Notes: generated by a model not told the origin, from the sequence alone. A stretch of DNA of 64,000 nucleotides from Sodalis praecaptivus (GCF_000517425.1 NZ_CP006569.1:1054001-1118000); one strand, 5' to 3'. Shown: positions 20,979-29,502, counted from the stretch's first letter. Numbers and translations: made by a program.

Positions 20979-21989
20979 ATGATGCAGGACACTCAACATT
21001 GTGAGCTAGGGGATTTTATTCTGCACAGCGGCGAGCGGCTGCAACACGCCCGGCTGAGTTATGTGACCTATGGCCGTCTTAACCGCCGGCGTGATAATGC
21101 TATTTTACTGCCGTCCTGGTATGCGGGCGACCATCGCGGTTGGGACGCGCTTATCGGTACAGGGCAGGTGCTCGATCCGGCCCGGTATTTCATTATTTGC
21201 ACCAATCTGTTTGGCAACGGTGTCTCCAGCTCCCCCAGCCATCCCGGGCCGCAGCAGGGCAGGCGCTTCCCGGCGGTGACGCTTCTGGATAACGTGCGGG
21301 CGCAGCACCGGCTTATCTTTGATCATTGGCAAATCGACAGACTGGCGCTGGTCGCCGGCTGGTCGATGGGGGCGATGCAGGGGTATCAGTGGGCCGCGCT
21401 GTATCCCGATGCGGTCGGCGCATTACTGGCGGTGTGCGGTAGCGCCAAATGCTGGCCGCTGAATCAGGTATTTCTCTCGGGCATCGCCGCGGCCCTGCAG
21501 ACGGACCCGCTATTCCAGCAGGGGAGTTATACCCGCCCGCCGCTGCAGGGGTTGGCCGCCTTCGGCCGCTGCTATGCGGGGTGGGCCTATTCCGCCGCGT
21601 TTTATCGCCAGCATCTCTACCGGCAGTTAAATTTCCCGACCCGCGAGGCGCTGTTGCACTATTGGGAGCAGGATCATCAAGGGCGCGACGCCAATGATCT
21701 GTTGTGCATGCTGCATAGCTGGCAGACGGCAAATATCGCCGATAATGCCCATTTTAGCGGTGATTTCGACGCGGCGATGGCGGCGATTAGCGCCAGGACC
21801 ATTGTCATGCCCTGTACCACCGACAGCTATTTCACGCTGGAAGAGGCAGAGATGGAATGCGGCTTGTTGCCGCGGGGGGAATGGCGCCCGCTGGCGTCAC
21901 CGTTTGGTCATTGCGCCGGCGCGCCGGGCCGGCTGCCGGCGGAAAGCGCGTTTATCTGTCGGGCTATGGCCGACCTGCTGGCGGCATGA
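20979..21989 (+). CDS. MetX-like alpha/beta hydrolase (homoserine acetyltransferase fold)
   Basis: A 336-residue alpha/beta-hydrolase of the MetX group. Visible are DNAILLPSWYAGDH, FIICTNLFGNGVSSSPS, the nucleophile elbow AGWSMGAMQGYQWAALYP with the catalytic Ser, IVMPCTTDSYF near the acid region and a terminal FGHCAGAPG with the catalytic His. Many MetX-like proteins are hydrolases or acyltransferases on other substrates, and the island context argues against methionine synthesis. It may cleave or transfer an acyl or amide group in the pathway. It is transcribed alone from the TetR/operator C region. Confidence 0.82.
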   Translation: MMQDTQHCELGDFILHSGERLQHARLSYVTYGRLNRRRDNAILLPSWYAGDHRGWDALIGTGQVLDPARYFIICTNLFGNGVSSSPSHPGPQQGRRFPAVTLLDNVRAQHRLIFDHWQIDRLALVAGWSMGAMQGYQWAALYPDAVGALLAVCGSAKCWPLNQVFLSGIAAALQTDPLFQQGSYTRPPLQGLAAFGRCYAGWAYSAAFYRQHLYRQLNFPTREALLHYWEQDHQGRDANDLLCMLHSWQTANIADNAHFSGDFDAAMAAISARTIVMPCTTDSYFTLEEAEMECGLLPRGEWRPLASPFGHCAGAPGRLPAESAFICRAMADLLAA

Positions 21990-22052
21990 GGCGAGGCGGT
22001 ATTGCTCCGCCGGACCGGGAGTGGCATCCCCCCCGGCCCGGCGGGTGGCGTA

Positions 22053-22478
22053 CTAATCGACAATCTCCAGCTCGACCACCCGGCCCTGATCAAACCAGGT
22101 TTCCAATCCGGTGACGCGCAGTTGCAACGACCCTTCAACGACCTCGCCGATGTAGGAAATCGGCAGCGGCTCTTCGGCGGTGTCGTCGCCGTAAACGACG
22201 CAAAATTGCTGCCGCGGACTGTAAAAACACACCGAGCCCGTGGCTTTACCGTATTTCTCGCGGCGCAGTTTGCCCACCTCTTCGGTTTTATATTTATTTT
22301 CCCAGGGCGCGACAATCGGCATGGTGAAAAACACCATATCGCCAATCAGCTTGCCGTGCTGCAATACGCTTTTCATCGGCAATTTTGCCCGCAGTTCCCG
22401 CGCCAGGTTGGGCACTTTATCTTCCCAAACTTCTATAAGGCAAACCGGTTCACCGGCAACGTTCATTCGCAATTTCAT
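22053..22478 (-). CDS. DUF3830 protein, cyclophilin-like fold (cucumopine-synthase N-terminal-like)
   Basis: A 141-residue protein that I recognise as DUF3830, a family with a cyclophilin-like barrel. Features are MKLRMNVAGEPVCLIEVWEDKVPNLAR in short blocks, LQHGKLIGDMVFFTMP, GSVCFYSPRQQFCVVYGD and the C-terminal VEGSLQLRVTGLE. Cucumopine synthase of Agrobacterium, which condenses histidine with 2-oxoglutarate to an imidazopyridine opine, has a barrel of this kind. Here it is a separate small protein, 37 bp after the helical-bundle gene, in a two-gene operon behind a sigma54 promoter and operator D. Function is inferred and not proven. Confidence 0.7.
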   Translation of the reverse strand: MKLRMNVAGEPVCLIEVWEDKVPNLARELRAKLPMKSVLQHGKLIGDMVFFTMPIVAPWENKYKTEEVGKLRREKYGKATGSVCFYSPRQQFCVVYGDDTAEEPLPISYIGEVVEGSLQLRVTGLETWFDQGRVVELEIVD

Positions 22479-22515
22479 GGTGGTACCCGTATTCGTAAAA
22501 GCGTGAAAAGGAAAG

Positions 22516-22992
22516 TTAGGCCGATTTAACCCGGCGGAAACCGTCACCCAGTCCCCAGGGCAGGATAAAATCCACCCACATATGCAAACGGTTTGCATAA
22601 GAAAGGGCGGCATGGGAGAGGCGGCACAACTCTTCTAGCGTGGTGCAGCGACAGGCGGTGTCGACATAGAGGTGAATCAGACTTGCCGCATGGGGCAGGC
22701 TGACAAAATCAAAAAAGTCCGCTTTGTAGCCAATGATCTCTTTGATGAGCGATTGCAGGGTTTTCAGATCGGCGTCGGTATCTTCCGCTACCCGAATAAG
22801 CCCCCACAGCATTTCATCCGCCATGGTGCGCGCCTCGCCTTCGGCAAAGATAATGGTGCTCAGATATTGACCGCGCGAACCGGTGCCGCGCGGCACAATT
22901 CCCTGGCCCAGCGCCTTCACTTCGTCTGGCTGATCGAACCAGATTTTTTCGCGCTCTTGCTCAAAACGCGCTATCACCTCGTCAATGGTCAT
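22516..22992 (-). CDS. Helical protein resembling the cucumopine synthase C-terminal bundle
   Basis: A 158-residue, mostly helical protein. I associate it with the Pfam domain named for the cucumopine synthase C-terminal helical bundle. Visible are MTIDEVIARFEQEREKIWFDQ, GTGSRGQYLSTIIF, ARTMADEMLWGLIRVAEDTD, YKADFFDFVSLPHAASLIHL and a hydrophobic end. The ATG at 22992 has GGAG 6 nt away; an adjacent ATG at 22995 is too close. It lies directly before the DUF3830 gene, so the operon encodes the two halves of a cucumopine-synthase-like architecture as separate chains. The family assignment is from memory and needs a profile search. Confidence 0.62.
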   Translation of the reverse strand: MTIDEVIARFEQEREKIWFDQPDEVKALGQGIVPRGTGSRGQYLSTIIFAEGEARTMADEMLWGLIRVAEDTDADLKTLQSLIKEIIGYKADFFDFVSLPHAASLIHLYVDTACRCTTLEELCRLSHAALSYANRLHMWVDFILPWGLGDGFRRVKSA

Positions 22993-23091
22993 CATGTTCT
23001 CCAAGTGCAGTAGGGGGAAACCGTGCTCGGGTCGTCGGAGAGACCCCCGCACGGGCATCACGGTCGCCCGTACAGGGCGTAAAGAGTACTG

Positions 23092-23111
23092 TTAATTAAT
23101 TAACTAATTAA
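23092..23111. promoter_or_regulatory. Island operator, site D
   Basis: TTAATTAATTAACTAATTAA lies just downstream (minus direction) of the sigma54 promoter at 23113-23129, covering its predicted start near 23103. It is related to sites A-C by its TTAATTA/TAATTAA arms. A further ACTGATT-TCT-AATCAGT inverted repeat at 23170-23186 may be a half-decayed extra site. Confidence 0.65.
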
Positions 23112-23112
23112 A

Positions 23113-23129
23113 AGCAAGGATTATGCCAA
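23113..23129 (-). promoter_or_regulatory. Sigma54 (-24/-12) promoter for the cucumopine-like gene pair
   Basis: On the minus strand TTGGCATAATCCTTGCT matches YTGGCAYR-N4-TTGCW with GG and GC exactly 10 bp apart. The transcript would start near 23103 and reach the ATG at 22992 after about 110 nt. Confidence 0.75.
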
Positions 23130-23359
23130 CTGACGGATGGCGTTAAAGGGGCTAACTATCAATGGATTAACTGATTTCTAATCAGTGGATGATACGGCGG
23201 GGTGCGACACTATGCGCACCAACAGTGCAGATGCAGCACCATTTAGGCTATCGCGCCCTGATGGGCAATGGCGGCCAATGCCCCCGGCAGGGCATTCTGA
23301 TAGCGTAAAGCGCTTGCAGCGGCGCGTCATACGCGGTCCGGCAGGCGCCTGCTGAATGC

Positions 23360-23519
23360 CAGAGTGGGCACGCCGGCATTACCGGCACCCATTGAATGTC
23401 AGAAAGCGCCTGCCGGCGCCATCGACGCTAATTGACCATCACGCGCGGGCACGCCGGCAACATCGACGCCCCCTTATTTCAGAAAGGACATGCCGGCGTC
23501 CTTCCTCCGACCTTAGCCG
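23360..23519. repeat. 40-bp tandem repeat, four copies
   Basis: Exactly phased 40-bp units at 23360, 23400, 23440 and 23480, each with a GCCGGC core about 12 bp in; a weaker unit may start at 23320. The last unit runs into the stop region of the shikimate-dehydrogenase-like gene. No gene is seen in the gap 22996-23512. Confidence 0.8.
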
Positions 23520-24325
23520 GCGGCGTGCGCGGCGGCGCGGGCGACCAGATCCGGGTCTGGGCGTACGCCGGTGTAGAGAACAAATTGTTCCAGCGCCTGG
23601 ATTGCCACCACCTCGGCACCGGTAATAACCGGTTTTTGCAGGGCGCGCGCGGCTTGGATCAGCGGCGTTTCAGCCGGCATTGCCACGACGTCGAATACCA
23701 CGTTGGCGGCGGCGATAAGCGTGCGGCTGAAAGCAAGCGTATCGATGTCCGCGCCGCCCGCCATGCCGAGCGGCGTAACGTTGACCAGCATACCCGCCTG
23801 TAGGCCATGCTCATCCCGCTGCCAGCGATAGCCATATAACTCTGCCAGATGGCGTCCGGCACGTTCGTTGCGTGCGACGATCACGCCGTCGCGAAACCCC
23901 GCATGATGCAATGCGCCGGCGACGGCTTTGGCCATCCCACCGCTGCCGCGCAGGGCAAAGGAAAGCCGCGGATCCACCTGATGCTGGGCAATCAGCCGCT
24001 CCACGGCGATAAAATCCGTATTGTAGGCTTTTAACTGCCCGTTAGTGTTGACGATAGTGTTAACCGATTCGATGGCCTGCGCCGACGGATCCAGCTCATC
24101 CAGATAAGGAATACAGCTTTCTTTGAACGGCATGGACACCGCGCAGCCGCGAATACCCAGCGCGCGCACCCCGCCGACGGCGGCGGCAATGTCTTGGGTA
24201 GTGAATGCCTTGTACAGATAATTCAACCCCATATGCTGATAAAGATAATTATGAAAACGCGTGCCAAAATTGCCCGGGCGTCCGGCCAATGACATGCACA
24301 GCTGGGTGTCTTTGTTAATCTCCAT
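23513..24325 (-). CDS. Shikimate dehydrogenase-like protein (SDHL, HI0607 type)
   Basis: A 270-residue AroE-superfamily protein very close to Haemophilus HI0607: MEINKDTQLCMSLAGRPGNFG, YKAFTTQDI, GVRALGIRGCAVSMPFKE, DPSAQAIESVNTIVN, and VFDVVAMPAETPLI match block for block. The group has reported weak shikimate activity and is not the housekeeping AroE. The NADP-binding loop reads HGSGGMAKA-like (RGSGGMAKA). The ATG at 24325 follows GGGAGCAAC. It lies at the island edge in the same direction as the cucumopine-like pair but separated by 500 bp of repeats. Whether it belongs to the pathway is open. Confidence 0.88.
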   Translation of the reverse strand: MEINKDTQLCMSLAGRPGNFGTRFHNYLYQHMGLNYLYKAFTTQDIAAAVGGVRALGIRGCAVSMPFKESCIPYLDELDPSAQAIESVNTIVNTNGQLKAYNTDFIAVERLIAQHQVDPRLSFALRGSGGMAKAVAGALHHAGFRDGVIVARNERAGRHLAELYGYRWQRDEHGLQAGMLVNVTPLGMAGGADIDTLAFSRTLIAAANVVFDVVAMPAETPLIQAARALQKPVITGAEVVAIQALEQFVLYTGVRPDPDLVARAAAHAAG

Positions 24326-24680
24326 TGTTGCTCCCTGGTTAAGGATAATCCGCTGTGGCGGCGAAACGTCACGCACGATAATCATTACAGGTTAACCGAT
24401 TCCGCGAAAAATGAAACCGCACCCCCCTTGGCTGTCTGCGCTTATGCGCCACGGCGAGACGCCCGCGCTGACGGGGCAGATTATCCGGCGCCGCGGGCGC
24501 AGAGCCTGCAATTGAGCGCCATCGCCGGCAGTGAGGCACCACGGTCAAGCTTATGTCGCGGCTCTGGCATAACCTCCAAAGGCGACTACACTCAGAGCTT
24601 ATATACAGGCCAGGGGCGGTGTCTTAAGTCAGCTGCGGTACCCCATACGCGGGTGCGGTGTCCCGACGCGACGCGGTACC

Positions 24681-24794
24681 CAAGCCTGGATCCGGTATTC
24701 CGAGGTGAATGGGGCGCCCATGCCTGGACCCGGTATTCCGAGGCGAATGGGGTGCCCAAGCCTGGATCCGGTATTCCGAGTCGGACGCGGTATC
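24681..24794. repeat. 38-bp tandem repeat, three copies
   Basis: Units at 24681, 24719 and 24757 share CCTGGATCCGGTATTCCGAG. Partial copies (GACGCGGTA) flank them. They lie in the 817-bp gap 24326-25142, where no gene is recognised; a 153-codon frame across them is not convincing. Confidence 0.8.
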
Positions 24795-25142
24795 CCAAGT
24801 CAGACGCGGTCTTCTGTGTCATAACGCCTATGACAAAACACTTACGTTTAACGCCGGGCGCGGGCGGCGCCGGCGAAGGTAGGCGGTGAGGCCGCCGGCA
24901 TCAGCGACGCCAGGCGCGAGTAGGGTGACGCCGCCGTGGCGCGTCGCCTGTAGCGGGCGTGATTCAAGCGGGCGGTATGCTTTCACCGACCGCGCCTGCG
25001 TCGGCGTTAGCTATGGGGGTGAGGCCACTTACGCAAGGATACACCGGCAGGAGAAGGTAACTTCTCAAGGGCCGGATCGCCGTCGGCGATCTTGGCAGAA
25101 GCGAACGGACATTACTTTTATTCGTCTCAGGGGTGACTAAAG

Positions 25143-27437
25143 ATGGCCAAGGGATCGTCAAAAAAACGTGAGGAAATCATACCTACCGCCACGACAACAA
25201 TGGCGAGCAAGGTAGATAATCAAGTAGAAGTGCTGTTGGATGGTAAAGGTGTCCACATTGCCCACCCCAATACCGATAATGACATCGTCAAACATTTGGA
25301 TGCCGGCCGTACCACTCGCGTGAGAGAGGGGAAACCGGTTCCGCTCGGGGCAACCTGGGATGGCCTGGGGGTCAATTTCGCTATTTTTTCCGCTCATGCG
25401 ACGCGCGTGGAACTGTGCTTATTTAATGAGGACGGCGAAGAGTATGACCGAATTGAATTACCGGAATATACCGATGAGGTATGGCACGGTTATTTGCCCG
25501 ACGCGCGTCCGGGGCTGCTGTACGGTTACCGGGTACATGGCCCGTTTGAGCCGGAGCAGGGGCATCGCTTTAATCCGGCCAAGCTGCTGCTAGACCCCTA
25601 CGCGAAACAAATCTGGGGCGAACTGCAATGGGACGATGCCCTGTTTGCCTATGACATCGCCAGTGAAGACAAAGATTTGACTCTGGACGAGCGCGACAGC
25701 GCGCCGTTTATGCCGAAATGCCGGGTAATTGATCCGGCGTTCTCCTGGCCCATCAACGGTAAGAACTTCATTCCGTGGGAAAAAACCCTGGTGTATGAAA
25801 CGCACGTGCGCGGTTATACCATGCGTCATCCGGCGGTGCCTGAGCATTTACGCGGCACCTTTTCCGCGCTGAGCGTGCCGCAAATTGTCGACTATATAAA
25901 GACGCTTGGCGTCTCCGCCATTGAACTGATGCCGATCCACGCCTTCGTCGATGACCGCCATCTACAGGAGAAAGGGCTACACAATTTTTGGGGGTACAAC
26001 ACCCTCGGCTTTTTCGCGCCGCACCCCAAATATATGGCCACCTCAACCGTTAACGAATTCAAGCAGATGATAGCCACCCTGCACGCCGCCGGCATCGAAG
26101 TCATTCTGGATGTCGTGTATAACCACACCGCCGAAGGGAATGAACTGGGGCCGACTTTGTCGCTAAAGGGGATCGACAACGCCAGCTATTACCGCCTGTT
26201 TCCCGAAGAAAAGCGCTATTACATTAACGATACGGGTACCGGCAATACGCTGAATTTGAGTCATCCGCGCGTGCTGCAAATGGTGACCGACTCTCTACGC
26301 TATTGGGCGACGGAGATGCAAATTGACGGTTTCCGTTTCGATTTGGCGACAATCCTCGGCCGTGAAAGCTACGGTTTTGACGAAGGCTGCGGCTTTCTGG
26401 ATACTTGTCGCCAGGATCCTATCCTCAGCCAATGCAAGCTGATAGCGGAGCCCTGGGACTGCGGCCCGGGCGGATATCAAGTAGGCGGTTTTCCGCCGGG
26501 CTGGGCCGAATGGAACGATCGTTATCGTGATTCGGTGCGGAAATTCTGGCGCGGCGATGAGGGGCAACTGGCGGAATTCACCACCCGACTGGCGGGCTCG
26601 GCCGATATTTTTAATCACCGCGGCCGCAAGCCGCACGCCTCGGTCAATTTCATTACCGCGCATGATGGCTTCACCCTCAACGATATCGTCTCCTATGAAC
26701 ACAAGCATAATGAGGCCAACGGCGAGGATAATCGCGACGGACATAGCGAAAATATTTCCGCCAATTATGGCGCGGAAGGTTTGACCGACGACCCGGCGAT
26801 AAATGCGCTGCGATTGCGGCAAATGCGCAATATGCTAGCGACCCTGATGTTTTCCCAGGGCACGCCGATGCTGCTGGCGGGCGATGAGTTTGCCCGTACC
26901 CAGCAGGGCAACAATAACGGCTATTGCCAGGACAGCGAAATCAGCTGGGTCGACTGGAATATCAACGACAAAGGCCAATCGCTTATCCTGTTTACCTACC
27001 GGCTTATTGCGCTGCGTAAGCGTTTCCCCATCCTGCACCGCGGCCGCTTCTTCACCGGTAAGCTGAACGAGAAGCTGAACATCAAAGATGTCACCTGGTT
27101 TCAGCCCGGCGGCGAGGAGATGAATGAAGCGACGTGGGGCGATGCTCACTTAAAAAGTATCGGTATGTTGCTGGACGGGCGTTCACAGCCGACGGGGCTG
27201 CTGCGGGTGGGGTCACAAAGTACCGTGCTGCTGCTGTTCAGCGCCTCGCACGAAGACGTGGTGTTCACCCTGCCGGAGGTGGCGCACGGCCGCGGCTGGC
27301 GCCATATCTTCGATACCTTTCAGCCGGATGATATCAGCGAGCACACCTTTGATTTCGGCCACCACTACACCTGCCCATCACGTACCGTGGTGTTATTTGA
27401 ACTGGTGAATAGCAAATCATCGATGGTGGTCGCCTGA
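25143..27437 (+). CDS. glgX: Glycogen debranching enzyme, GlgX/TreX family (GH13)
   Basis: Isoamylase-type alpha-1,6-glucosidase acting on glycogen limit dextrins. It has 764 residues, about 100 longer than E. coli GlgX because of an N-terminal extension with a hydrophilic, non-conserved first 60 residues. An isoamylase N-domain (VPLGATWDGLGVNFAIFSAHA) is followed by the GH13 barrel: VVYNHTAEG (region I), DGFRFDLA (nucleophile Asp), IAEPWDCG (acid Glu) and FITAHDGFT (third Asp). It stands alone, not beside glgBCAP, which fits the TreX-type subgroup. The ATG at 25143 has a GGGG stretch upstream; a start nearer MASKVDNQ is possible. Confidence 0.9.
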   Translation: MAKGSSKKREEIIPTATTTMASKVDNQVEVLLDGKGVHIAHPNTDNDIVKHLDAGRTTRVREGKPVPLGATWDGLGVNFAIFSAHATRVELCLFNEDGEEYDRIELPEYTDEVWHGYLPDARPGLLYGYRVHGPFEPEQGHRFNPAKLLLDPYAKQIWGELQWDDALFAYDIASEDKDLTLDERDSAPFMPKCRVIDPAFSWPINGKNFIPWEKTLVYETHVRGYTMRHPAVPEHLRGTFSALSVPQIVDYIKTLGVSAIELMPIHAFVDDRHLQEKGLHNFWGYNTLGFFAPHPKYMATSTVNEFKQMIATLHAAGIEVILDVVYNHTAEGNELGPTLSLKGIDNASYYRLFPEEKRYYINDTGTGNTLNLSHPRVLQMVTDSLRYWATEMQIDGFRFDLATILGRESYGFDEGCGFLDTCRQDPILSQCKLIAEPWDCGPGGYQVGGFPPGWAEWNDRYRDSVRKFWRGDEGQLAEFTTRLAGSADIFNHRGRKPHASVNFITAHDGFTLNDIVSYEHKHNEANGEDNRDGHSENISANYGAEGLTDDPAINALRLRQMRNMLATLMFSQGTPMLLAGDEFARTQQGNNNGYCQDSEISWVDWNINDKGQSLILFTYRLIALRKRFPILHRGRFFTGKLNEKLNIKDVTWFQPGGEEMNEATWGDAHLKSIGMLLDGRSQPTGLLRVGSQSTVLLLFSASHEDVVFTLPEVAHGRGWRHIFDTFQPDDISEHTFDFGHHYTCPSRTVVLFELVNSKSSMVVA

Positions 27438-27550
27438 CACGCCGCGCTTTGGGCCGGCGGCGACGGTAACGAGCAAGGTGGCCGGCCGTCCGCTGTGTCA
27501 ACCGACGCGGGCAGCGTTTATTGGCCGGCTCGACGCGCTCGCCCGCGGCA

Positions 27551-28711
27551 TCAACCGCGCCACAGCCGCTCGCTGGCCAGCGCCGCGCCGGCGCGCAGCG
27601 CTCGAAACTTCTCGCGGATAACCGTCGGATGCACTTCCGTACGGTAGGTGGCTTGGGAGGAGAAACCGCAGTCGACGCCGGCTATCACGTTGTCCCGGCC
27701 CACACGTTCCGCGAAACGAACCAGTCGCTCTGCGATAAGCTCAGGATGCTCCACGGTGTTGCTCGCATGGCAGATAACGCCCGGGATCAGGCGTTTCCCT
27801 TCCGGCAGTTTAACCTGTTCCCAAAGGTGGTATTCGTGTTCATGGCGTACATTGCCCGCCTCGAATGAGTAGTCGCTGGCGTTAATGCGCAACATGAAGC
27901 GGACGAACTCAATGAACGGGACGTCGTGGATACGCGGACCCTCATTGATGCTGTAGCAGGTATGGTAGCGGATTTTGTCCTGCGGCAGGCCGCGCAGCGC
28001 ATGGTTCAGGATCTCAATATAGGCATTGGCCTTACGATGGATAGCCGCATTGTCCAGTTGGCGATCGGCAAATAAATCCGGCAGGAAGGGGTCATCGATT
28101 TGTACGCTGAAGCCGGCGTCGATGATGGTTTGATACTCTACGCGCAGCGCGTCCGCAACGGCGCTCAGATACTCTTCTTCACTGCGGTAAAATTCATTGC
28201 TGCCCACGCCGGTCGGCGCCACCGAGGGTAAAAACGCTCCCTGACAGGCGGTCGTCGTTAGTGCCAGCTTCAGATTGTCGATATCCCGTTGCAGCTGCGG
28301 CAGGCCTACATAGCGGACCGGGCCGGTACAGGCCACCGGCACGAACGGCGTCAAATTGCCGCCCAGCATCGCTTCGCCGAAATAGTGTTTATAGTACTCA
28401 GGAAACGCTTCAACTTCGGCATCAAACGCCGCATAGCCCGCGCCCGGCCGAGGTTCAAAACCTTCAATGCGCTCACGGACGTAGGAAAAGAAACCGGTCT
28501 TGGATTGTTCGCCGTCGGTGACAATATCGATGCCGTCCGCCACCTGTTCCTCGACGGACTGGCTGACGGCCTGACGAATGGCGCTATCCAGCTCTGCCTG
28601 ATTATCCTGGCCATCTATATTGGCTTTCATCAGATCCAGCAAGGCAACCGGGCGCGGCAGGCTACCAACATGGGTGGTGAAAATACGGGAACTCGCTGCA
28701 ACGTCTGACAT
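27551..28711 (-). CDS. Cobalamin-independent methionine synthase-like methyltransferase (MetE C-terminal type)
   Basis: A 386-residue protein with only the MetE C-terminal catalytic barrel, like the YxjG/YxjH group. It starts FTTHVGSLPRPVALLD, the phosphate/folate strand of the family. Zinc ligands are suggested by RYHTCYSINEGP (His-x-Cys) and GVDCGFSSQATYRT (last Cys), and the conserved ICHASNTVEHPE lies between them. Full MetE is about 750 residues, so this enzyme probably uses another methyl donor or acceptor. The start at 28711 follows AGGAG; a longer version to 28783 lacks support. It stands alone. Confidence 0.85.
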   Translation of the reverse strand: MSDVAASSRIFTTHVGSLPRPVALLDLMKANIDGQDNQAELDSAIRQAVSQSVEEQVADGIDIVTDGEQSKTGFFSYVRERIEGFEPRPGAGYAAFDAEVEAFPEYYKHYFGEAMLGGNLTPFVPVACTGPVRYVGLPQLQRDIDNLKLALTTTACQGAFLPSVAPTGVGSNEFYRSEEEYLSAVADALRVEYQTIIDAGFSVQIDDPFLPDLFADRQLDNAAIHRKANAYIEILNHALRGLPQDKIRYHTCYSINEGPRIHDVPFIEFVRFMLRINASDYSFEAGNVRHEHEYHLWEQVKLPEGKRLIPGVICHASNTVEHPELIAERLVRFAERVGRDNVIAGVDCGFSSQATYRTEVHPTVIREKFRALRAGAALASERLWRG

Positions 28712-29178
28712 GACAAAACTCCTGTAACGGCGCCCTGCGCGGGCCGAATGAGCGTGGCTCGATAATAGATGAACAGGCATCATAGGTGAAAGCTCTTGGT
28801 GCGTCTATGCTGTTGTTAGCACGCGAAGTGATCGCGATGCGGTAGGGCAATCCCCCGTTACTCAAGGACATGCGTAGACGCCAAAAGGCATTTCACTCCG
28901 GCTAACCGCGCCAATGCCGCGCTTAAGACACGCATCAAACAGCGTTATAAGGAGCGCCTCCAGCGCTAATTGGCAATAATTCACTGTTAACGTTGCCGGC
29001 GCAGAGGATGTCCGGCCGATAGCCTTCCTCTGGCTGGCCAGAGGACAGGGGGAGGCGGTCGGTGACGTTGGGCCGGTCATTCTCGCGGACGAATTCGGCA
29101 AGGCGAAACGGTGACACGGCTCTCTCTTTCGCGGTTCCGGCATGGCCTCAGAAGGGTTATCCGCAACGGGGACGGCGG

Positions 29179-29203
29179 TTAACCGCGAACAATTCGCGGT
29201 TAA
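29179..29203. promoter_or_regulatory. 11-bp perfect inverted repeat
   Basis: TTAACCGCGAA / TTCGCGGTTAA with a 3-nt loop. There is no T-run on either side, so an operator or RNA hairpin is more likely than a terminator. Confidence 0.5.
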
Positions 29204-29490
29204 GTAGCGCGGTATTGATAATCAGGTTATTTCCGCGCCAAATAGCCTACTAAGCGGCAAGCCGGATGAAGCATAATGGTCCATTCTGGTTATTTTAGCT
29301 GCGATATATTCTGGTGATTTTGTCTTAAAAGACAATTAATTTCAGGGTAATGCTGAACCGTAAACGGTTATCGGGAAAGAGATTGACAACGCTGGATTAA
29401 AAGCTTATTTCGTCAGGAAAAACACGGCGGCGAGAAGCCGCTAAAGGTGTTTCGAGTTAGGACCGACTGATATTACGATGATTCCTCTTT

Positions 29491-29502
29491 TGAAACGTTT
29501 CA
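29491..29502. promoter_or_regulatory. Cra(FruR)-like palindrome upstream of tsx remnant
   Basis: TGAAACGTTTCA is a perfect palindrome and fits the Cra consensus TGAAWCGTTTCA. It lies 63 bp upstream of the tsx pseudogene start. Other LacI-family proteins bind similar sites. Confidence 0.45.

Noticed and set aside
24428-24889. A 153-codon plus-strand frame across the 38-bp repeats
   Set aside because: Composition follows the repeats, no start signal, no recognisable domain.
28862-29143. A 93-codon minus-strand frame
   Set aside because: No recognisable domain or ribosome site; reported only as part of a gene-poor region.
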